Source: DATJPD01 sp036394195 (GTDB lineage Bacteria; Pseudomonadota; Alphaproteobacteria; CACIAM-22H2). Taken from it: a stretch of DNA of 32,549 bases. The position numbers were made by a program, and so were the translations under genes. Numbering within the stretch: position 1 is the stretch's first letter; the number at the start of each line of letters is the position of its first letter. Positions 7,857 through 15,424 of the stretch are shown in pieces. The stretch is from contig DASWFO010000018.1 of assembly GCA_036394195.1 (NCBI GenBank), positions 1 through 32,549 of the forward strand, written 5' to 3'. A model generated the notes under the pieces. It had not been told where the DNA came from. It ran no database searches and was given only the letters and a program-made list of their open reading frames with translations.

Positions 7857-8588
7857 ATGAAAATCCAAGACTCAGTGGCCTTTGTCACAGGCGCCAATCG
7901 AGGCCTTGGCCTGGCATTCGTCAAGGAACTACTCGGGCGTAACGCAAGGAAGGTCTACGCTGGCGTGAGGAATCCGGCTGCCATGACCCTGCCGGGCGTC
8001 GTGCCGGTCCAGGTGGACGTAACGGATCCCGCATCGGTGAGTGCGGGAGCAGTCCGGTGTGGCGACGTGACGCTGTTGGTCAACAACGCCGGGATCGCCC
8101 GCGTGAATGCCGGTGCGCTTGATCCTGCGGTCATCGAAAGCGCCCGCGAGATTTTCGAAACCAACTTCTACGGCGTGATTCGATCGAGTCAGGCCTTTGC
8201 GCCGGTCCTTTCTGCGAATGGGGGAGGGGCGATCATCAACGTGCTGTCCGATGCCACCTGGTTTGCGCGGCCGATGCTGATGGCCTATTCGGCCACGAAA
8301 TCCGCCGCATGGAGCTTTACCAACGCGCTGCGGATTGACTTGCGCGAAAAGGGTATCGAGGTGCTCGCCCTGCACGTCGGTTTCTTGGACACCGACATGG
8401 CCAAAGGCGTGGATTTGCCGAAAAACGACCCCCAACAGGTCGCCGCGCGCGCCCTCGACGCGCTTGAGAGTGGTCGCGAGGAAGTGCTCGCCGATGCGCA
8501 ATCGAATGCGGTGAAGCGGAGCCTCTCATCAGAGCAAGCGTACTATTTGGACCCGCCGCCACTGTCTCCGGCCGCCGCGAGGCGCTGA
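7857..8588 (+). CDS. SDR family oxidoreductase (divergent from TetR regulator)
   Basis: A 243-residue short-chain dehydrogenase/reductase. It has the NAD(P)-binding TGANRGLG at residues 11-18, the structural NNAG motif in LLVNNAGIAR, and the catalytic YxxxK as Tyr144-Lys148, with an upstream serine in the INVLSDATW segment. Arg15 in the glycine motif suggests NADPH preference, which is inference. Substrate is unknown; such TetR-linked SDRs often reduce reactive aldehydes, ketones or quinones. It has a clear ribosome binding site and starts the operon containing the tautomerase-like and ABM genes downstream (gaps 58 nt and 1 nt). Confidence 0.93.
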   Translation: MKIQDSVAFVTGANRGLGLAFVKELLGRNARKVYAGVRNPAAMTLPGVVPVQVDVTDPASVSAGAVRCGDVTLLVNNAGIARVNAGALDPAVIESAREIFETNFYGVIRSSQAFAPVLSANGGGAIINVLSDATWFARPMLMAYSATKSAAWSFTNALRIDLREKGIEVLALHVGFLDTDMAKGVDLPKNDPQQVAARALDALESGREEVLADAQSNAVKRSLSSEQAYYLDPPPLSPAAARR

Positions 8589-8646
8589 TTCGCAGCTACG
8601 CGGCGCCGCTGGTCTGCGCCGCGGAGATTCGCACGAGGAGCCAACC

Positions 8647-9072
8647 ATGCCGTATCTGCATCTCGATCTCGCCAAAACTTATCCGCCGGAAACGAAGCGG
8701 GAACTCGCGACCCGCCTCTGCCATCTTTACGCGGATGTCATGCAGACGCAGTTGTGGCGTCCCAATGTGGGGATCGCGGAACTCGGCGAGGGCAATCTGT
8801 TCCATCTCGGTGAGGGCGGCCTGGAGCCGGTCACGATGGTGCTCGTCGAGATACGGCGTGGCCGCTCGCTCGACCTCCGTTTTGAGCTCGGCCGGCGCAT
8901 CGTTGACATCTGTGCCGAGGTGCTTGGCGTCCCCAAGCGGACGGTGCTCGTGGAATTCACGGTCCATACCGGCGAGGAGATCCTGCGTGACGGCGAATGG
9001 ACCGGTGACTGGGCAGCTGCGGAAGCTTCGGCAGGGAAGGGACCGCGCTTAAGAAGCCATAAGGAGATGTGA
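8647..9072 (+). CDS. Tautomerase-like protein (4-oxalocrotonate tautomerase/MIF superfamily)
   Basis: A 141-residue protein beginning Met-Pro-Tyr-Leu. After removal of Met the N-terminal Pro would be the catalytic base of the 4-OT/MIF superfamily. The sequence shows two related beta-alpha-beta-like halves (about residues 2-60 and 62-115), the pattern of longer tautomerase-family proteins, and ends in a charged tail. Substrate is unknown. A ribosome binding site (GAGGAG, 8635-8640) precedes the ATG. It is the second gene of the SDR operon and its stop is separated by one nucleotide from the next start. I am fairly sure of the superfamily and not of the reaction. Confidence 0.82.
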   Translation: MPYLHLDLAKTYPPETKRELATRLCHLYADVMQTQLWRPNVGIAELGEGNLFHLGEGGLEPVTMVLVEIRRGRSLDLRFELGRRIVDICAEVLGVPKRTVLVEFTVHTGEEILRDGEWTGDWAAAEASAGKGPRLRSHKEM

Positions 9073-9073
9073 G

Positions 9074-9379
9074 ATGCCAGATAAAATCGTGTTGGTCGTG
9101 CGCTTTCAAACAAAGCCCGGCAAAAAGGAGCAGTTTCTCAAGCATCATCTTAGCAAGCTCCTGGACACGATGAGTGCCGAGGCTAACTTCGTGAACGTCA
9201 TTGTTCATAACAACCTCGAAAAGCCGAATGAGCTCGTCGTCTACGAGACTTGGATAGGAACTCGCGAAACCTGGTTGAGGGACGAGTTTCCCCGCCCGTA
9301 TCGCAAGCCATTTGAGCAGGTCCTGTCGGAGCTCGTTGACGAGCGATCCGTCGATTGGCTGACACCCGTCGACCGTTAG
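9074..9379 (+). CDS. Antibiotic biosynthesis monooxygenase (ABM) domain protein
   Basis: A 101-residue single-domain protein resembling the ABM/YgiN ferredoxin-like fold: an N-terminal strand with KIVLVVRFQTKPGKKEQF, a helix, VNVIVHNNLEKPNELVVYETW in the middle, and a C-terminal helix/strand. Members such as YgiN act as quinol monooxygenases; others are heme-degrading or have no known activity. No cofactor is evident, as expected for the family. It starts one nucleotide after the tautomerase stop with AAGGAG (9061-9066) as ribosome binding site, so it is co-translated. The context (TetR, SDR, tautomerase) suggests handling of quinones or related electrophiles, which is inference. Confidence 0.85.
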   Translation: MPDKIVLVVRFQTKPGKKEQFLKHHLSKLLDTMSAEANFVNVIVHNNLEKPNELVVYETWIGTRETWLRDEFPRPYRKPFEQVLSELVDERSVDWLTPVDR

Positions 9380-9531
9380 TCTGCTGACGGCTTGGGTCAG
9401 CCCCGTCCGGGCGGCGCCGATATGTCGATCGAACGGCGCAAGTCGCGGCCGTTCGTCTGGACCGCGGCAGCGACGGTACTAAGCCATCGAGCCGCACATC
9501 GCCCGGCTTGCGAGTGGCCGGCCGCTCGTCC

Positions 9532-10032
9532 TCACCGCTTTCGCTTGGCCCTCTTCGGTATCCGTTTCGGCTTCGCCTTCGCCTTCGTCTTCGCCTTGGC
9601 TTTCGCTTTGGGCTTCCGCTTGGCCGCCGCTTTCGCCTTTGCCGCCGCTGTCCGCGACCGCTTGGGTTTCGCTTTCGGAGCCAGCGCGTTCGCCACGAGC
9701 TTCAGGAGTTGTGTGCGCTCGAAGGGCTTCTCGATCACGGCCACCAGGCCAAAGTCCTTGGCCGCCGCCTCATGATCCGCCTTTCCGTACCAGACGCCGG
9801 ACATGGCGATGATCTTTGCCGCAGGCGCCAGCTTCTGGATGTTCGCCATGGTGGCGAACCCATCGCGAAGCGGCATCATCAGGTCGCAGATCACGAGGGA
9901 CGGGTTCACCGTGCCGAACAGGGTCAACCCCTCGTCGCCGCCCGCGGCCTCGCTCACCTCGTGGCCTCCGGATTCCAGCATTTTGCGGATCAGCGCGCGC
10001 TCGTGGTCGCTGTCGTCAATCAGCAGAATCAT
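9532..10032 (-). CDS. Response regulator receiver protein with lysine/alanine-rich histone-like tail
   Basis: The first ~115 residues form a complete CheY-like receiver. Acidic pair Asp6-Asp7 is in ILLIDDS, the phosphoacceptor Asp50 is in ICDLMMP, Ser78 is in IIAMSG and Lys102 is in IEKPF. The remaining ~50 residues are almost only Lys, Ala, Arg and Pro, with a run of KAKAKAK and KPKR repeats, resembling histone H1 or AlgP/Hc1-type tails that bind DNA non-specifically. No canonical output domain exists. I chose the ATG at 10032 because it gives the standard receiver N terminus, has a purine-rich leader (AGGGGGGCGG), and a promoter-like pair places transcription start downstream of the alternative ATG at 10074. 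With the longer start the protein would be 180 residues. No partner kinase gene is adjacent. Confidence 0.88.
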   Translation of the reverse strand: MILLIDDSDHERALIRKMLESGGHEVSEAAGGDEGLTLFGTVNPSLVICDLMMPLRDGFATMANIQKLAPAAKIIAMSGVWYGKADHEAAAKDFGLVAVIEKPFERTQLLKLVANALAPKAKPKRSRTAAAKAKAAAKRKPKAKAKAKTKAKAKPKRIPKRAKRKR

Positions 10033-10069
10033 CCGCCGCCCCCCTGGTGTTGATAGGTCCGCACCTAGG

Positions 10070-10096
10070 GTCATACGGGCGGCGGTGCGAGGTCAA
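10070..10096 (-). promoter_or_regulatory. Possible promoter for the receiver protein gene
   Basis: On the minus strand TTGACC (10096-10091) is followed after 15 nt by TATGAC (10075-10070). The spacing is short, so this is tentative. A start site about 7 nt further on would fall downstream of the ATG at 10074 and so supports the ATG at 10032. Confidence 0.35.
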
Positions 10097-10329
10097 GCGC
10101 GTGAGGTCCGATCACGGGCCTTTTGGAACCGTTGAGTCGGTTCAGTCGTTGTCCGCGCGGCCTGTGGTGCAGCCGGCTCGGTGCGTATCCCGGACAAGAA
10201 TTCCAGAATTGCATTCGCCAAAACGAGGCCGTGCAATTCTTTTGGTCGTTATTTTCGAGTTGTTCCAATGGGTTGCGGAAACAATTGCAGTATTGCACGC
10301 GATTCAGGGGGGCGGGCGGAATGCGTGCC
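10097..10329. other. Intergenic region between nucleoside transporter and receiver genes, with ATTGCA repeats
   Basis: No convincing gene is present here. The sequence is less GC-rich than its surroundings and contains ATTGCA at 10208-10213, 10284-10289 and 10292-10297, and its complement TGCAAT at 10232-10237. GAATTGCA (10206-10213) and TGCAATTC (10232-10239) form an 8-bp inverted repeat around 18 nt, followed on the plus strand by TTTT. No clear intrinsic terminator for the leftward transporter gene is visible. Confidence 0.4.
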
Positions 10330-11586
10330 CTAGCTCAGCGCGCCGACGATGGCGCCCAGCAGGCAGGTGCAGAGCGTGCCCGACACGATCGATTTGAGGC
10401 CGAGCGAGGCGATCTCGGCGCGGCGGTCCGGCGCCATGGTGGCGAGGCCGGCGATCATGATGCCGGCGCTGCCGAAATTGGCGAAGCCGCACATGGCGTA
10501 GAGCATGATCAGCCGCGAGCGCGGGCTGAGCGCCCCCTCTGGCAGCGCCGCCATTTTCAGATAGGCGATGAACTCGTTGAGGATGGTCTTGATGCCCATC
10601 AGGCTGCCGGCAGTCGGCGCCTCGGCCCACGGCACGCCCATCAGCCAGCACACCGGCGCCATGACGAGGCCGAGGATGCGCTCCAGCGACACCGGCTCGC
10701 CGCCGATGGCGGGCAGCAGCCCGAGCATCCCGTTCACGAGATACACCAGCGCCAGGAACACGATCACCATGGCCGCGATGTTGAGCATCAGCTCGAGGCC
10801 GGCCGCGGTTCCCTTGACGATCGCATCCATGGTGCTCTCGGCGATGCCGTCCAGCGAGGGATCGAGACCGCCCTCTGTGCGCTGCCGGCCCGGGTCGGGG
10901 ATCATGATCTGGCTGATCAGGATCGCCGCCGGCGCGCCCAGCACCGAGGCGACGATGATATGCCCCGCGGCGTCGGGGATCACCGGCCCCAGGATCATGG
11001 CGTAAATCGCGAACACGGTGCCGGCGACCCCGGCCATGCCGCCGGTCATCACGACGAACAACTCGCTGCGCGACAGGTTCATCAGGTAAGGCCGGATGAA
11101 CAGCGGCGCCTCCACCATGCCGACGAAGATGTTGGCGGCGGTCGATACGCCGACGGCGCCGCCGACGCCCATCGTGCGCTCGAGCGCCCACGAGAAGCCG
11201 CGCACGATCGGCGGCATGATCCGCCAGTAGAAGAGCAGGGTGGTGAGCACGCTCATCAGCAGGACGATGGGCAGGCTTTCGAAGGCGAAGATATAGGCGC
11301 TGGCGTTCGGCTTGAGTTCGAACGGCAGCGGCCCGCCGCCGACATAGCCGAACAGGAACGAGGTGCCAGCGTGGGTGGCGGCGGCAATCGCTCGCACGGC
11401 CGTGTTGGCGAGGGCGAAGCCGACCTGGATCTGCGGGATCTTGAGGATGAGCAGGGCGACCAGGACGGTCACCGCCAGCCCGACCGCCGCGTTGCGCAGC
11501 GACACCGCCCGGCGGTTCTCGCTGATCGCCCATGCGATCGCGAGCAAGGCCAGGACGCCGAATACCGATTGCAGTGTCTGCATCAT
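10330..11586 (-). CDS. Concentrative nucleoside transporter (NupC/CNT family)
   Basis: A 418-residue inner-membrane transporter. It has the CNT layout: three N-terminal helices (about residues 1-25, 33-50 and a re-entrant region), the GxxFLFGYVGG block, FAFESLPIVLLMSVL, then the diagnostic ANIFVGMVEAPLFIRPYL segment and a C-terminal core with GFANFGSAGIMIAGL. CNT proteins import nucleosides using a sodium or proton gradient; which ion is used is not decided here. Length fits the bacterial family (about 400-420). Two consecutive ATGs (11586 and 11583) follow a GGGGG leader. It lies 27 nt downstream of a small membrane-protein gene on the same strand, with a perfect palindrome in that gap. Confidence 0.95.
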   Translation of the reverse strand: MMQTLQSVFGVLALLAIAWAISENRRAVSLRNAAVGLAVTVLVALLILKIPQIQVGFALANTAVRAIAAATHAGTSFLFGYVGGGPLPFELKPNASAYIFAFESLPIVLLMSVLTTLLFYWRIMPPIVRGFSWALERTMGVGGAVGVSTAANIFVGMVEAPLFIRPYLMNLSRSELFVVMTGGMAGVAGTVFAIYAMILGPVIPDAAGHIIVASVLGAPAAILISQIMIPDPGRQRTEGGLDPSLDGIAESTMDAIVKGTAAGLELMLNIAAMVIVFLALVYLVNGMLGLLPAIGGEPVSLERILGLVMAPVCWLMGVPWAEAPTAGSLMGIKTILNEFIAYLKMAALPEGALSPRSRLIMLYAMCGFANFGSAGIMIAGLATMAPDRRAEIASLGLKSIVSGTLCTCLLGAIVGALS

Positions 11587-11601
11587 CCCCCGCGCCGACT
11601 C

Positions 11602-11618
11602 GCTAGACGAAGTCTAGC
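11602..11618. promoter_or_regulatory. Perfect palindrome upstream of the nucleoside transporter gene
   Basis: GCTAGAC-GAA-GTCTAGC is a 7-bp perfect inverted repeat with a 3-nt centre. It overlaps the stop codon (TAG) of the small membrane-protein gene and lies 16 nt upstream of the transporter start. Without a T-tract it is unlikely to be an intrinsic terminator. An operator or RNA hairpin sequestering the transporter leader are alternatives. Confidence 0.45.
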
Positions 11619-12132
11619 ATTGCGGCGGCGTCCAATAACGCCGGATGGCGGTGAAGACCTCGACCGCCCCGCGATCGGCGGCCTGCATCAGGATCGCGAA
11701 CTCGCACCGGGCGGCGGCGCGGCGCACGATGGCGTCGCCCAGGATCCGCGTCCCCAGCCGCAGCGAGACGTAGGTTTCGGGCTCGACCTGGAACTCGATC
11801 CGGCCCTTGCCGAGCAGCGCCGCCCTGCAAACGATTTGCCGGATGCTCCCCCAGGCTATGGGTGCCTCGCGCGCGGCGGGGAGGTGCAATCCCTCCGGCG
11901 CAACGACGAGAAGCGGCCGTGTGTCGCGAACCTGCCCCACCAGCTGCCACACGTAGAACGCCATGAGGAAGGCGAAAAATGATCCGGCCAGCAGCTGGCT
12001 CCGAGTGCCCAGGCCGTCCAGGTAGCCCTGCGCCAGCGACAGAAGTGCCAACGCCAGAAAGGCCGCGGCGATGGCCAGCTGAACGATGGCGTGGCGCCTT
12101 GACCGGCGGACCTCGAGACGGGTCGCGGTCAG
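11614..12132 (-). CDS. Hypothetical membrane protein, possibly PH-domain-like; start codon uncertain
   Basis: The first usual start in this frame is a TTG at 12051, giving 145 residues. That start cuts into what looks like a first membrane helix: the in-frame codons upstream read ...RLEVRRSRRHAIVQLAIAA, then FLALALLSLAQGYLDG, giving two good helices and a positively charged N terminus. No ATG, GTG or TTG occurs between the aroC stop and 12051 in this frame. The only near-cognate candidates are CTG codons, one at 12132-12130, which I use here as the possible left boundary. After the helices comes a soluble beta-rich part (about 100 residues) like small PH-fold membrane proteins. Function is unknown. 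It sits between aroC and the transporter gene on the minus strand. Confidence 0.6.
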   Translation of the reverse strand: MTATRLEVRRSRRHAIVQLAIAAAFLALALLSLAQGYLDGLGTRSQLLAGSFFAFLMAFYVWQLVGQVRDTRPLLVVAPEGLHLPAAREAPIAWGSIRQIVCRAALLGKGRIEFQVEPETYVSLRLGTRILGDAIVRRAAARCEFAILMQAADRGAVEVFTAIRRYWTPPQC

Positions 12133-12139
12133 GCGGGGC

Positions 12140-13210
12140 TCAGCCGCATTGCGCGCGATGGCGCAGCAGATGATCGGCGAGCACGCAGGCGATCATCGCC
12201 TCGCCGACCGGCACCGCGCGGATGCCGACGCAGGGATCGTGGCGGCCCTTGGTCGAGATCTCGGCGTCGCGGCCGTCGACGGTCACCGTGCGCCGCGGCG
12301 ACAGGATCGACGAGGTCGGCTTCACGGCGAAGCGCGCGACGATGTCCTGACCGGTCGAGATGCCGCCCAGGATGCCGCCGGCCTGGTTCGACAGGAACGC
12401 GACCTCGCCGCCCTGCATGCGCATCTCGTCGGCGTTCTCTTCGCCGGACAGCGCCGCGGCTCCGAACCCGGCGCCGATTTCGACACCCTTGACCGCATTG
12501 ATGCCCATCAGGGCCGCCGCGATATCGGAATCGAGCTTGCCGTAGATTGGCGCGCCGAGGCCGGCCGGCACACCGCTGGCGACGACCTCGATGACGGCGC
12601 CGCAGGACGAGCCCGCCTTGCGCACCTCGTCGAGATAGCCTTCCCACGCCTGCGCCGACTGGCGGTCCGGGCACCAGAACGGATTGTCCTCGGTCGCCGC
12701 CCAGTCCCAGCGTGCGCGCTCGATCTTGTGCGGCCCGAGCTGGATCAAGGCGCCGCGGATGGTCACCCCGTCGCCGAGAACCTTGCGCGCGATGCCGCCG
12801 GCGGCGACCCGCATCGCGGTCTCGCGCGCCGAGGACCGGCCGCCGCCGCGATAATCGCGAATGCCGTATTTCTTCCAGTACGCGTAATCGGCATGGCCGG
12901 GACGGAAGCGGTCCTTGATCGTCTCGTAATCCTTCGACCGCGCGTCCTCGTTATCGATGACGAGCGAGATCGGCGTGCCGGTGGTGAGGCCGTCCATCAC
13001 CCCCGACAGGATGCGGACCTTGTCGGACTCGCGGCGCTGCGTCGTAAAGCGCGACTGGCCGGGCCGGCGCCGGTTGAGCCAGTGCTGGATGTCGGCGTCG
13101 GCGAGCGGCAGCCGCGGCGGCGTGCCGTCGACCACGGCGCCGATGGCCGGTCCGTGGCTCTCGCCCCAGGTGGTCACGCGGAACAGCGTGCCGAAGCTGT
13201 TGCTCGACAT
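12140..13210 (-). CDS. aroC: Chorismate synthase
   Basis: Chorismate synthase converts 5-enolpyruvylshikimate-3-phosphate to chorismate, the last step of the shikimate pathway, using reduced FMN. The 356-residue protein has the family signatures: TTWGESHG at residues 13-20, RRRPGQSRFTTQR near 48-60, the YRGGGRSSARETA block near 119-131, and DPCVGIRAVPVGEAM at the C terminus. Length is typical. It starts 15 nt after the fabI stop on the same strand, so the two biosynthetic genes are probably co-transcribed. The small membrane-protein gene follows immediately. Confidence 0.97.
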   Translation of the reverse strand: MSSNSFGTLFRVTTWGESHGPAIGAVVDGTPPRLPLADADIQHWLNRRRPGQSRFTTQRRESDKVRILSGVMDGLTTGTPISLVIDNEDARSKDYETIKDRFRPGHADYAYWKKYGIRDYRGGGRSSARETAMRVAAGGIARKVLGDGVTIRGALIQLGPHKIERARWDWAATEDNPFWCPDRQSAQAWEGYLDEVRKAGSSCGAVIEVVASGVPAGLGAPIYGKLDSDIAAALMGINAVKGVEIGAGFGAAALSGEENADEMRMQGGEVAFLSNQAGGILGGISTGQDIVARFAVKPTSSILSPRRTVTVDGRDAEISTKGRHDPCVGIRAVPVGEAMIACVLADHLLRHRAQCG

Positions 13211-13225
13211 CGCCGCGCTCCATCA

Positions 13226-14065
13226 CTAGCTGTTCGGCCGGAAGTTCGACAGCATCTCGGCGACTCCCGGGGCTGCGTCGACGGCCATCATGCCGACCAC
13301 GTGGTAGCCGGCATCGACGTGGTGAATTTCGCCGGTCACGCCGCTGGCGAGCTCGCTCAGCAGATAAACCCCGGCCCCGCCGACCTCATCGATCGTGATG
13401 TTGCGGCGCAACGGCGCGTTCAGCTCGTTCCACTTCAGGATGTAGCGGAAATCGCCGATTCCGGAGGCCGCAAGTGTCTTGATCGGGCCGGCGGAGATCG
13501 CATTGACCCGCACGCGCTGCGCGCCGAGGTCGGCGGCGAGATAACGCACGCTCGCCTCGAGCCCGGCCTTGGCGATGCCCATCACGTTGTAGTGCGGCAT
13601 CACCCGCTCGGCGCCGAAATAGGTCAAGGTCAGGAGGCTGCCGCCGTTCGGCATGAGGGCCGCGGCGCGCCGGCAGATATCAGTGAACGAGAAGCAGGAG
13701 ATGTCCATCGTGCGCAGGAAATTTTCGCGCGTCGTGTCGACGTATTTGCCCTTGAGCTCTTCCTTGTCCGAGAACGCGATGGCGTGCACGACGAAGTCGA
13801 GCCGGCCCCAGCTCTCGGCCAGCGCGCGGAAGAGATCGTCGACGCTGGACCCGTTGGTCACGTCGCACGGCAGGACCAGCTTCGAGCCGACGCTCTCGGC
13901 GAGCGGGCGGACGCGCCGCTCCAGCGCCTCGCCCTGATAGGTGAAGGCGAGCTCCCCACCGTGCTCGGCGACCGCCTTGGCGATGCCCCACGCCAGCGAG
14001 CGGTCGTTGGCGACGCCCATGACAAGACCCCGTTTGCCGGCCATCAGAAGACGTGGCTCGGTCAT
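13226..14065 (-). CDS. fabI: Enoyl-[acyl-carrier-protein] reductase (NADH), FabI type
   Basis: FabI reduces trans-2-enoyl-ACP in the last step of each fatty acid elongation cycle and is the target of triclosan-like inhibitors. The 279-residue protein shows the FabI-specific glycine motif GVANDRSLAWGIA, the catalytic pair Tyr159-x6-Lys166 in YNVMGIAK, an upstream Tyr in LTYFGAERV and the SAGPIKTLAASGI segment. The Y-x6-K spacing separates it from ordinary SDRs (Y-x3-K). A clear ATG at 14065 begins the gene. It leads directly into aroC. A 99-nt gap to the CbpM-like gene upstream probably holds its promoter. Confidence 0.96.
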   Translation of the reverse strand: MTEPRLLMAGKRGLVMGVANDRSLAWGIAKAVAEHGGELAFTYQGEALERRVRPLAESVGSKLVLPCDVTNGSSVDDLFRALAESWGRLDFVVHAIAFSDKEELKGKYVDTTRENFLRTMDISCFSFTDICRRAAALMPNGGSLLTLTYFGAERVMPHYNVMGIAKAGLEASVRYLAADLGAQRVRVNAISAGPIKTLAASGIGDFRYILKWNELNAPLRRNITIDEVGGAGVYLLSELASGVTGEIHHVDAGYHVVGMMAVDAAPGVAEMLSNFRPNS

Positions 14066-14164
14066 GGCAAGTCCATGCTCCTGTTAGCAGAATCGGCGCC
14101 GACAGTGGCCCCTTGGCGGCATCCTACACGAACGCGGGGCCATTACAATCGAGCGGGTGGCGGC

Positions 14165-14500
14165 TCAATGCGACGCCTCGTCATGGCCCCGTCCGATGCG
14201 GCTCAGCAGCTTGTCCCGCTGCCCGTCGGGCAGCTCGTCGATGGCGGCGAGGATATCGCGCATCTGCCGGCGCAGACCGTACAATTTGTCGACCAGGTCC
14301 AGCACCACCGACATCGCCCCTTCGTCGATCGCGAGATCACGCCGGAGATCGACGATCATCTGCACGCGCGCGACGTCGCTTTCGGCGAACACATAATCAC
14401 CCGACTGGTTGAGCGGCAGCACCCAGCGCTGCTCGATCCAGCTCAGCAGCTCTTCGCGCTGAACTCCGAATTCGACGACCACGTCGGTGAAGGTCTTCAT
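14165..14500 (-). CDS. CbpM-like chaperone modulator (MerR-like helical protein)
   Basis: A 111-residue helical protein. The N-terminal half has a MerR-like winged-helix look: FTDVVVEFGVQREELLSWIEQ, followed by YVFAESDVARVQMIVDLRRDLAIDEGAM. The C-terminal half is a coiled-coil-like helix with LYGLRRQMRDILAAI. This matches CbpM, which binds and regulates the DnaJ homologue CbpA. It is encoded 12 nt downstream of a DnaJ-class gene in the same orientation, exactly as cbpA-cbpM pairs are arranged. The role in modulating the J protein is therefore inferred from family and context. Confidence 0.85.
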   Translation of the reverse strand: MKTFTDVVVEFGVQREELLSWIEQRWVLPLNQSGDYVFAESDVARVQMIVDLRRDLAIDEGAMSVVLDLVDKLYGLRRQMRDILAAIDELPDGQRDKLLSRIGRGHDEASH

Positions 14501-14512
14501 GGCGGGAAAGCC

Positions 14513-15424
14513 CTATTTCGGCAGCCCCAGTTTGCTGCGGACGTCGTAATTCCGATTCTTCCACTCGGCGACGAAGCGCTCGAGATCCGGATCGGGCGGA
14601 TCCGGGAGATAGACCACGAGGCGGACGTACTCATCGCCGCGCGCACCGCCCCGCTTGGGCACGCCCTTGCCCTTGAGGCGCAGCGTCGTGCCGGTGTTCG
14701 AGCCCTTGGGCACCGTCATGGTGACGGTGCCGTCGATCGTCGGCACGGAGATCTTGGCGCCGAGCACCGCTTCGGCGACGGTCACCGGAAGGTCGACATG
14801 GATATCGATGCCTTCGCGGCGGAAGAACGGATGCGGCTTGACGTGGATCTCGATATACGCGTCGCCGGCCGGACCGCCGCCGAGCCCCGCGGTTCCCTGA
14901 CCCTTCAGGCGCAGCTGCTGTCCGTCTTCGGAGCCGGGCGGAATGGTGACGTCGAGCGTCCGCCCATCCGGCAGCGTCAGCCGCTTTTTGGTGCCGTTCA
15001 CCGCCTCGAGGAAGTCGACCGTGATCTCGTAGGCGACGTCGGCGCCGCGGGTCTTGAACCCGCCGCCGCGGCTGCTCCAGCCGCCGCCGCGGCTGCGGCC
15101 AAACAGGTCCTCGAAGATATCCCCGGGATCGAACCCGCCGCTGTACTTGGCACCGCCGGGGCTTTCGGCATAGGCGCGGTACGACGAGCGGGGGCGCTGC
15201 TCGGCACCGCTGGCGTCGATCTCGCCACGGTCGAAACGCGCCCGTTTTTCGGCGTCCGACAGCAGGTCATAGGCCGCCGAGACGTCCTTGAACTGTGCTG
15301 CCGCCTTGGCATTTCCCGGATTGAGATCGGGATGCAACTTCTTCGCCAGCTGGCGATACGCCTTTTTTATATCTTCGGCGCTCGCGTCGCGGCGGACACC
15401 CAGGACTTCGTAAGGATCGCGCAT
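14513..15424 (-). CDS. DnaJ-class co-chaperone (CbpA-like, no zinc finger)
   Basis: A 303-residue J-domain protein that would stimulate DnaK ATPase. The J domain covers residues 3-68 with HPD at 31-33. A Gly/Ser/Arg-rich linker follows (about 75-125), including a 7-residue repeat with two copies of SRGGG, mirrored at DNA level by a 21-bp direct repeat around 15062-15096. Two C-terminal substrate-binding domains follow, visible as VTIPPGSEDGQQLRLKGQG and VTMTVPKGSNTGTTLRLKGKG. The cysteine zinc-finger domain of true DnaJ is missing, which is the CbpA/DjlA-independent class II layout. The partner CbpM-like gene follows. A TACAAT box (minus strand, 15435-15430) lies only 5 nt upstream of the ATG, so the mRNA may be nearly leaderless. 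Confidence 0.94.
   Translation of the reverse strand: MRDPYEVLGVRRDASAEDIKKAYRQLAKKLHPDLNPGNAKAAAQFKDVSAAYDLLSDAEKRARFDRGEIDASGAEQRPRSSYRAYAESPGGAKYSGGFDPGDIFEDLFGRSRGGGWSSRGGGFKTRGADVAYEITVDFLEAVNGTKKRLTLPDGRTLDVTIPPGSEDGQQLRLKGQGTAGLGGGPAGDAYIEIHVKPHPFFRREGIDIHVDLPVTVAEAVLGAKISVPTIDGTVTMTVPKGSNTGTTLRLKGKGVPKRGGARGDEYVRLVVYLPDPPDPDLERFVAEWKNRNYDVRSKLGLPK

Noticed and set aside
9383..9401. GCTGAC...GTCAGC repeat between the ABM gene and the receiver gene as a bidirectional terminator
   Set aside because: Six-bp stem, 7-nt loop and no T-tract on either strand.
9540..9690. Short repetitive GCCTTCG-like sequence resembling a repeat array
   Set aside because: It is the in-frame coding sequence of the Lys/Ala tail, with no spacers or regular direct repeats; not a CRISPR.
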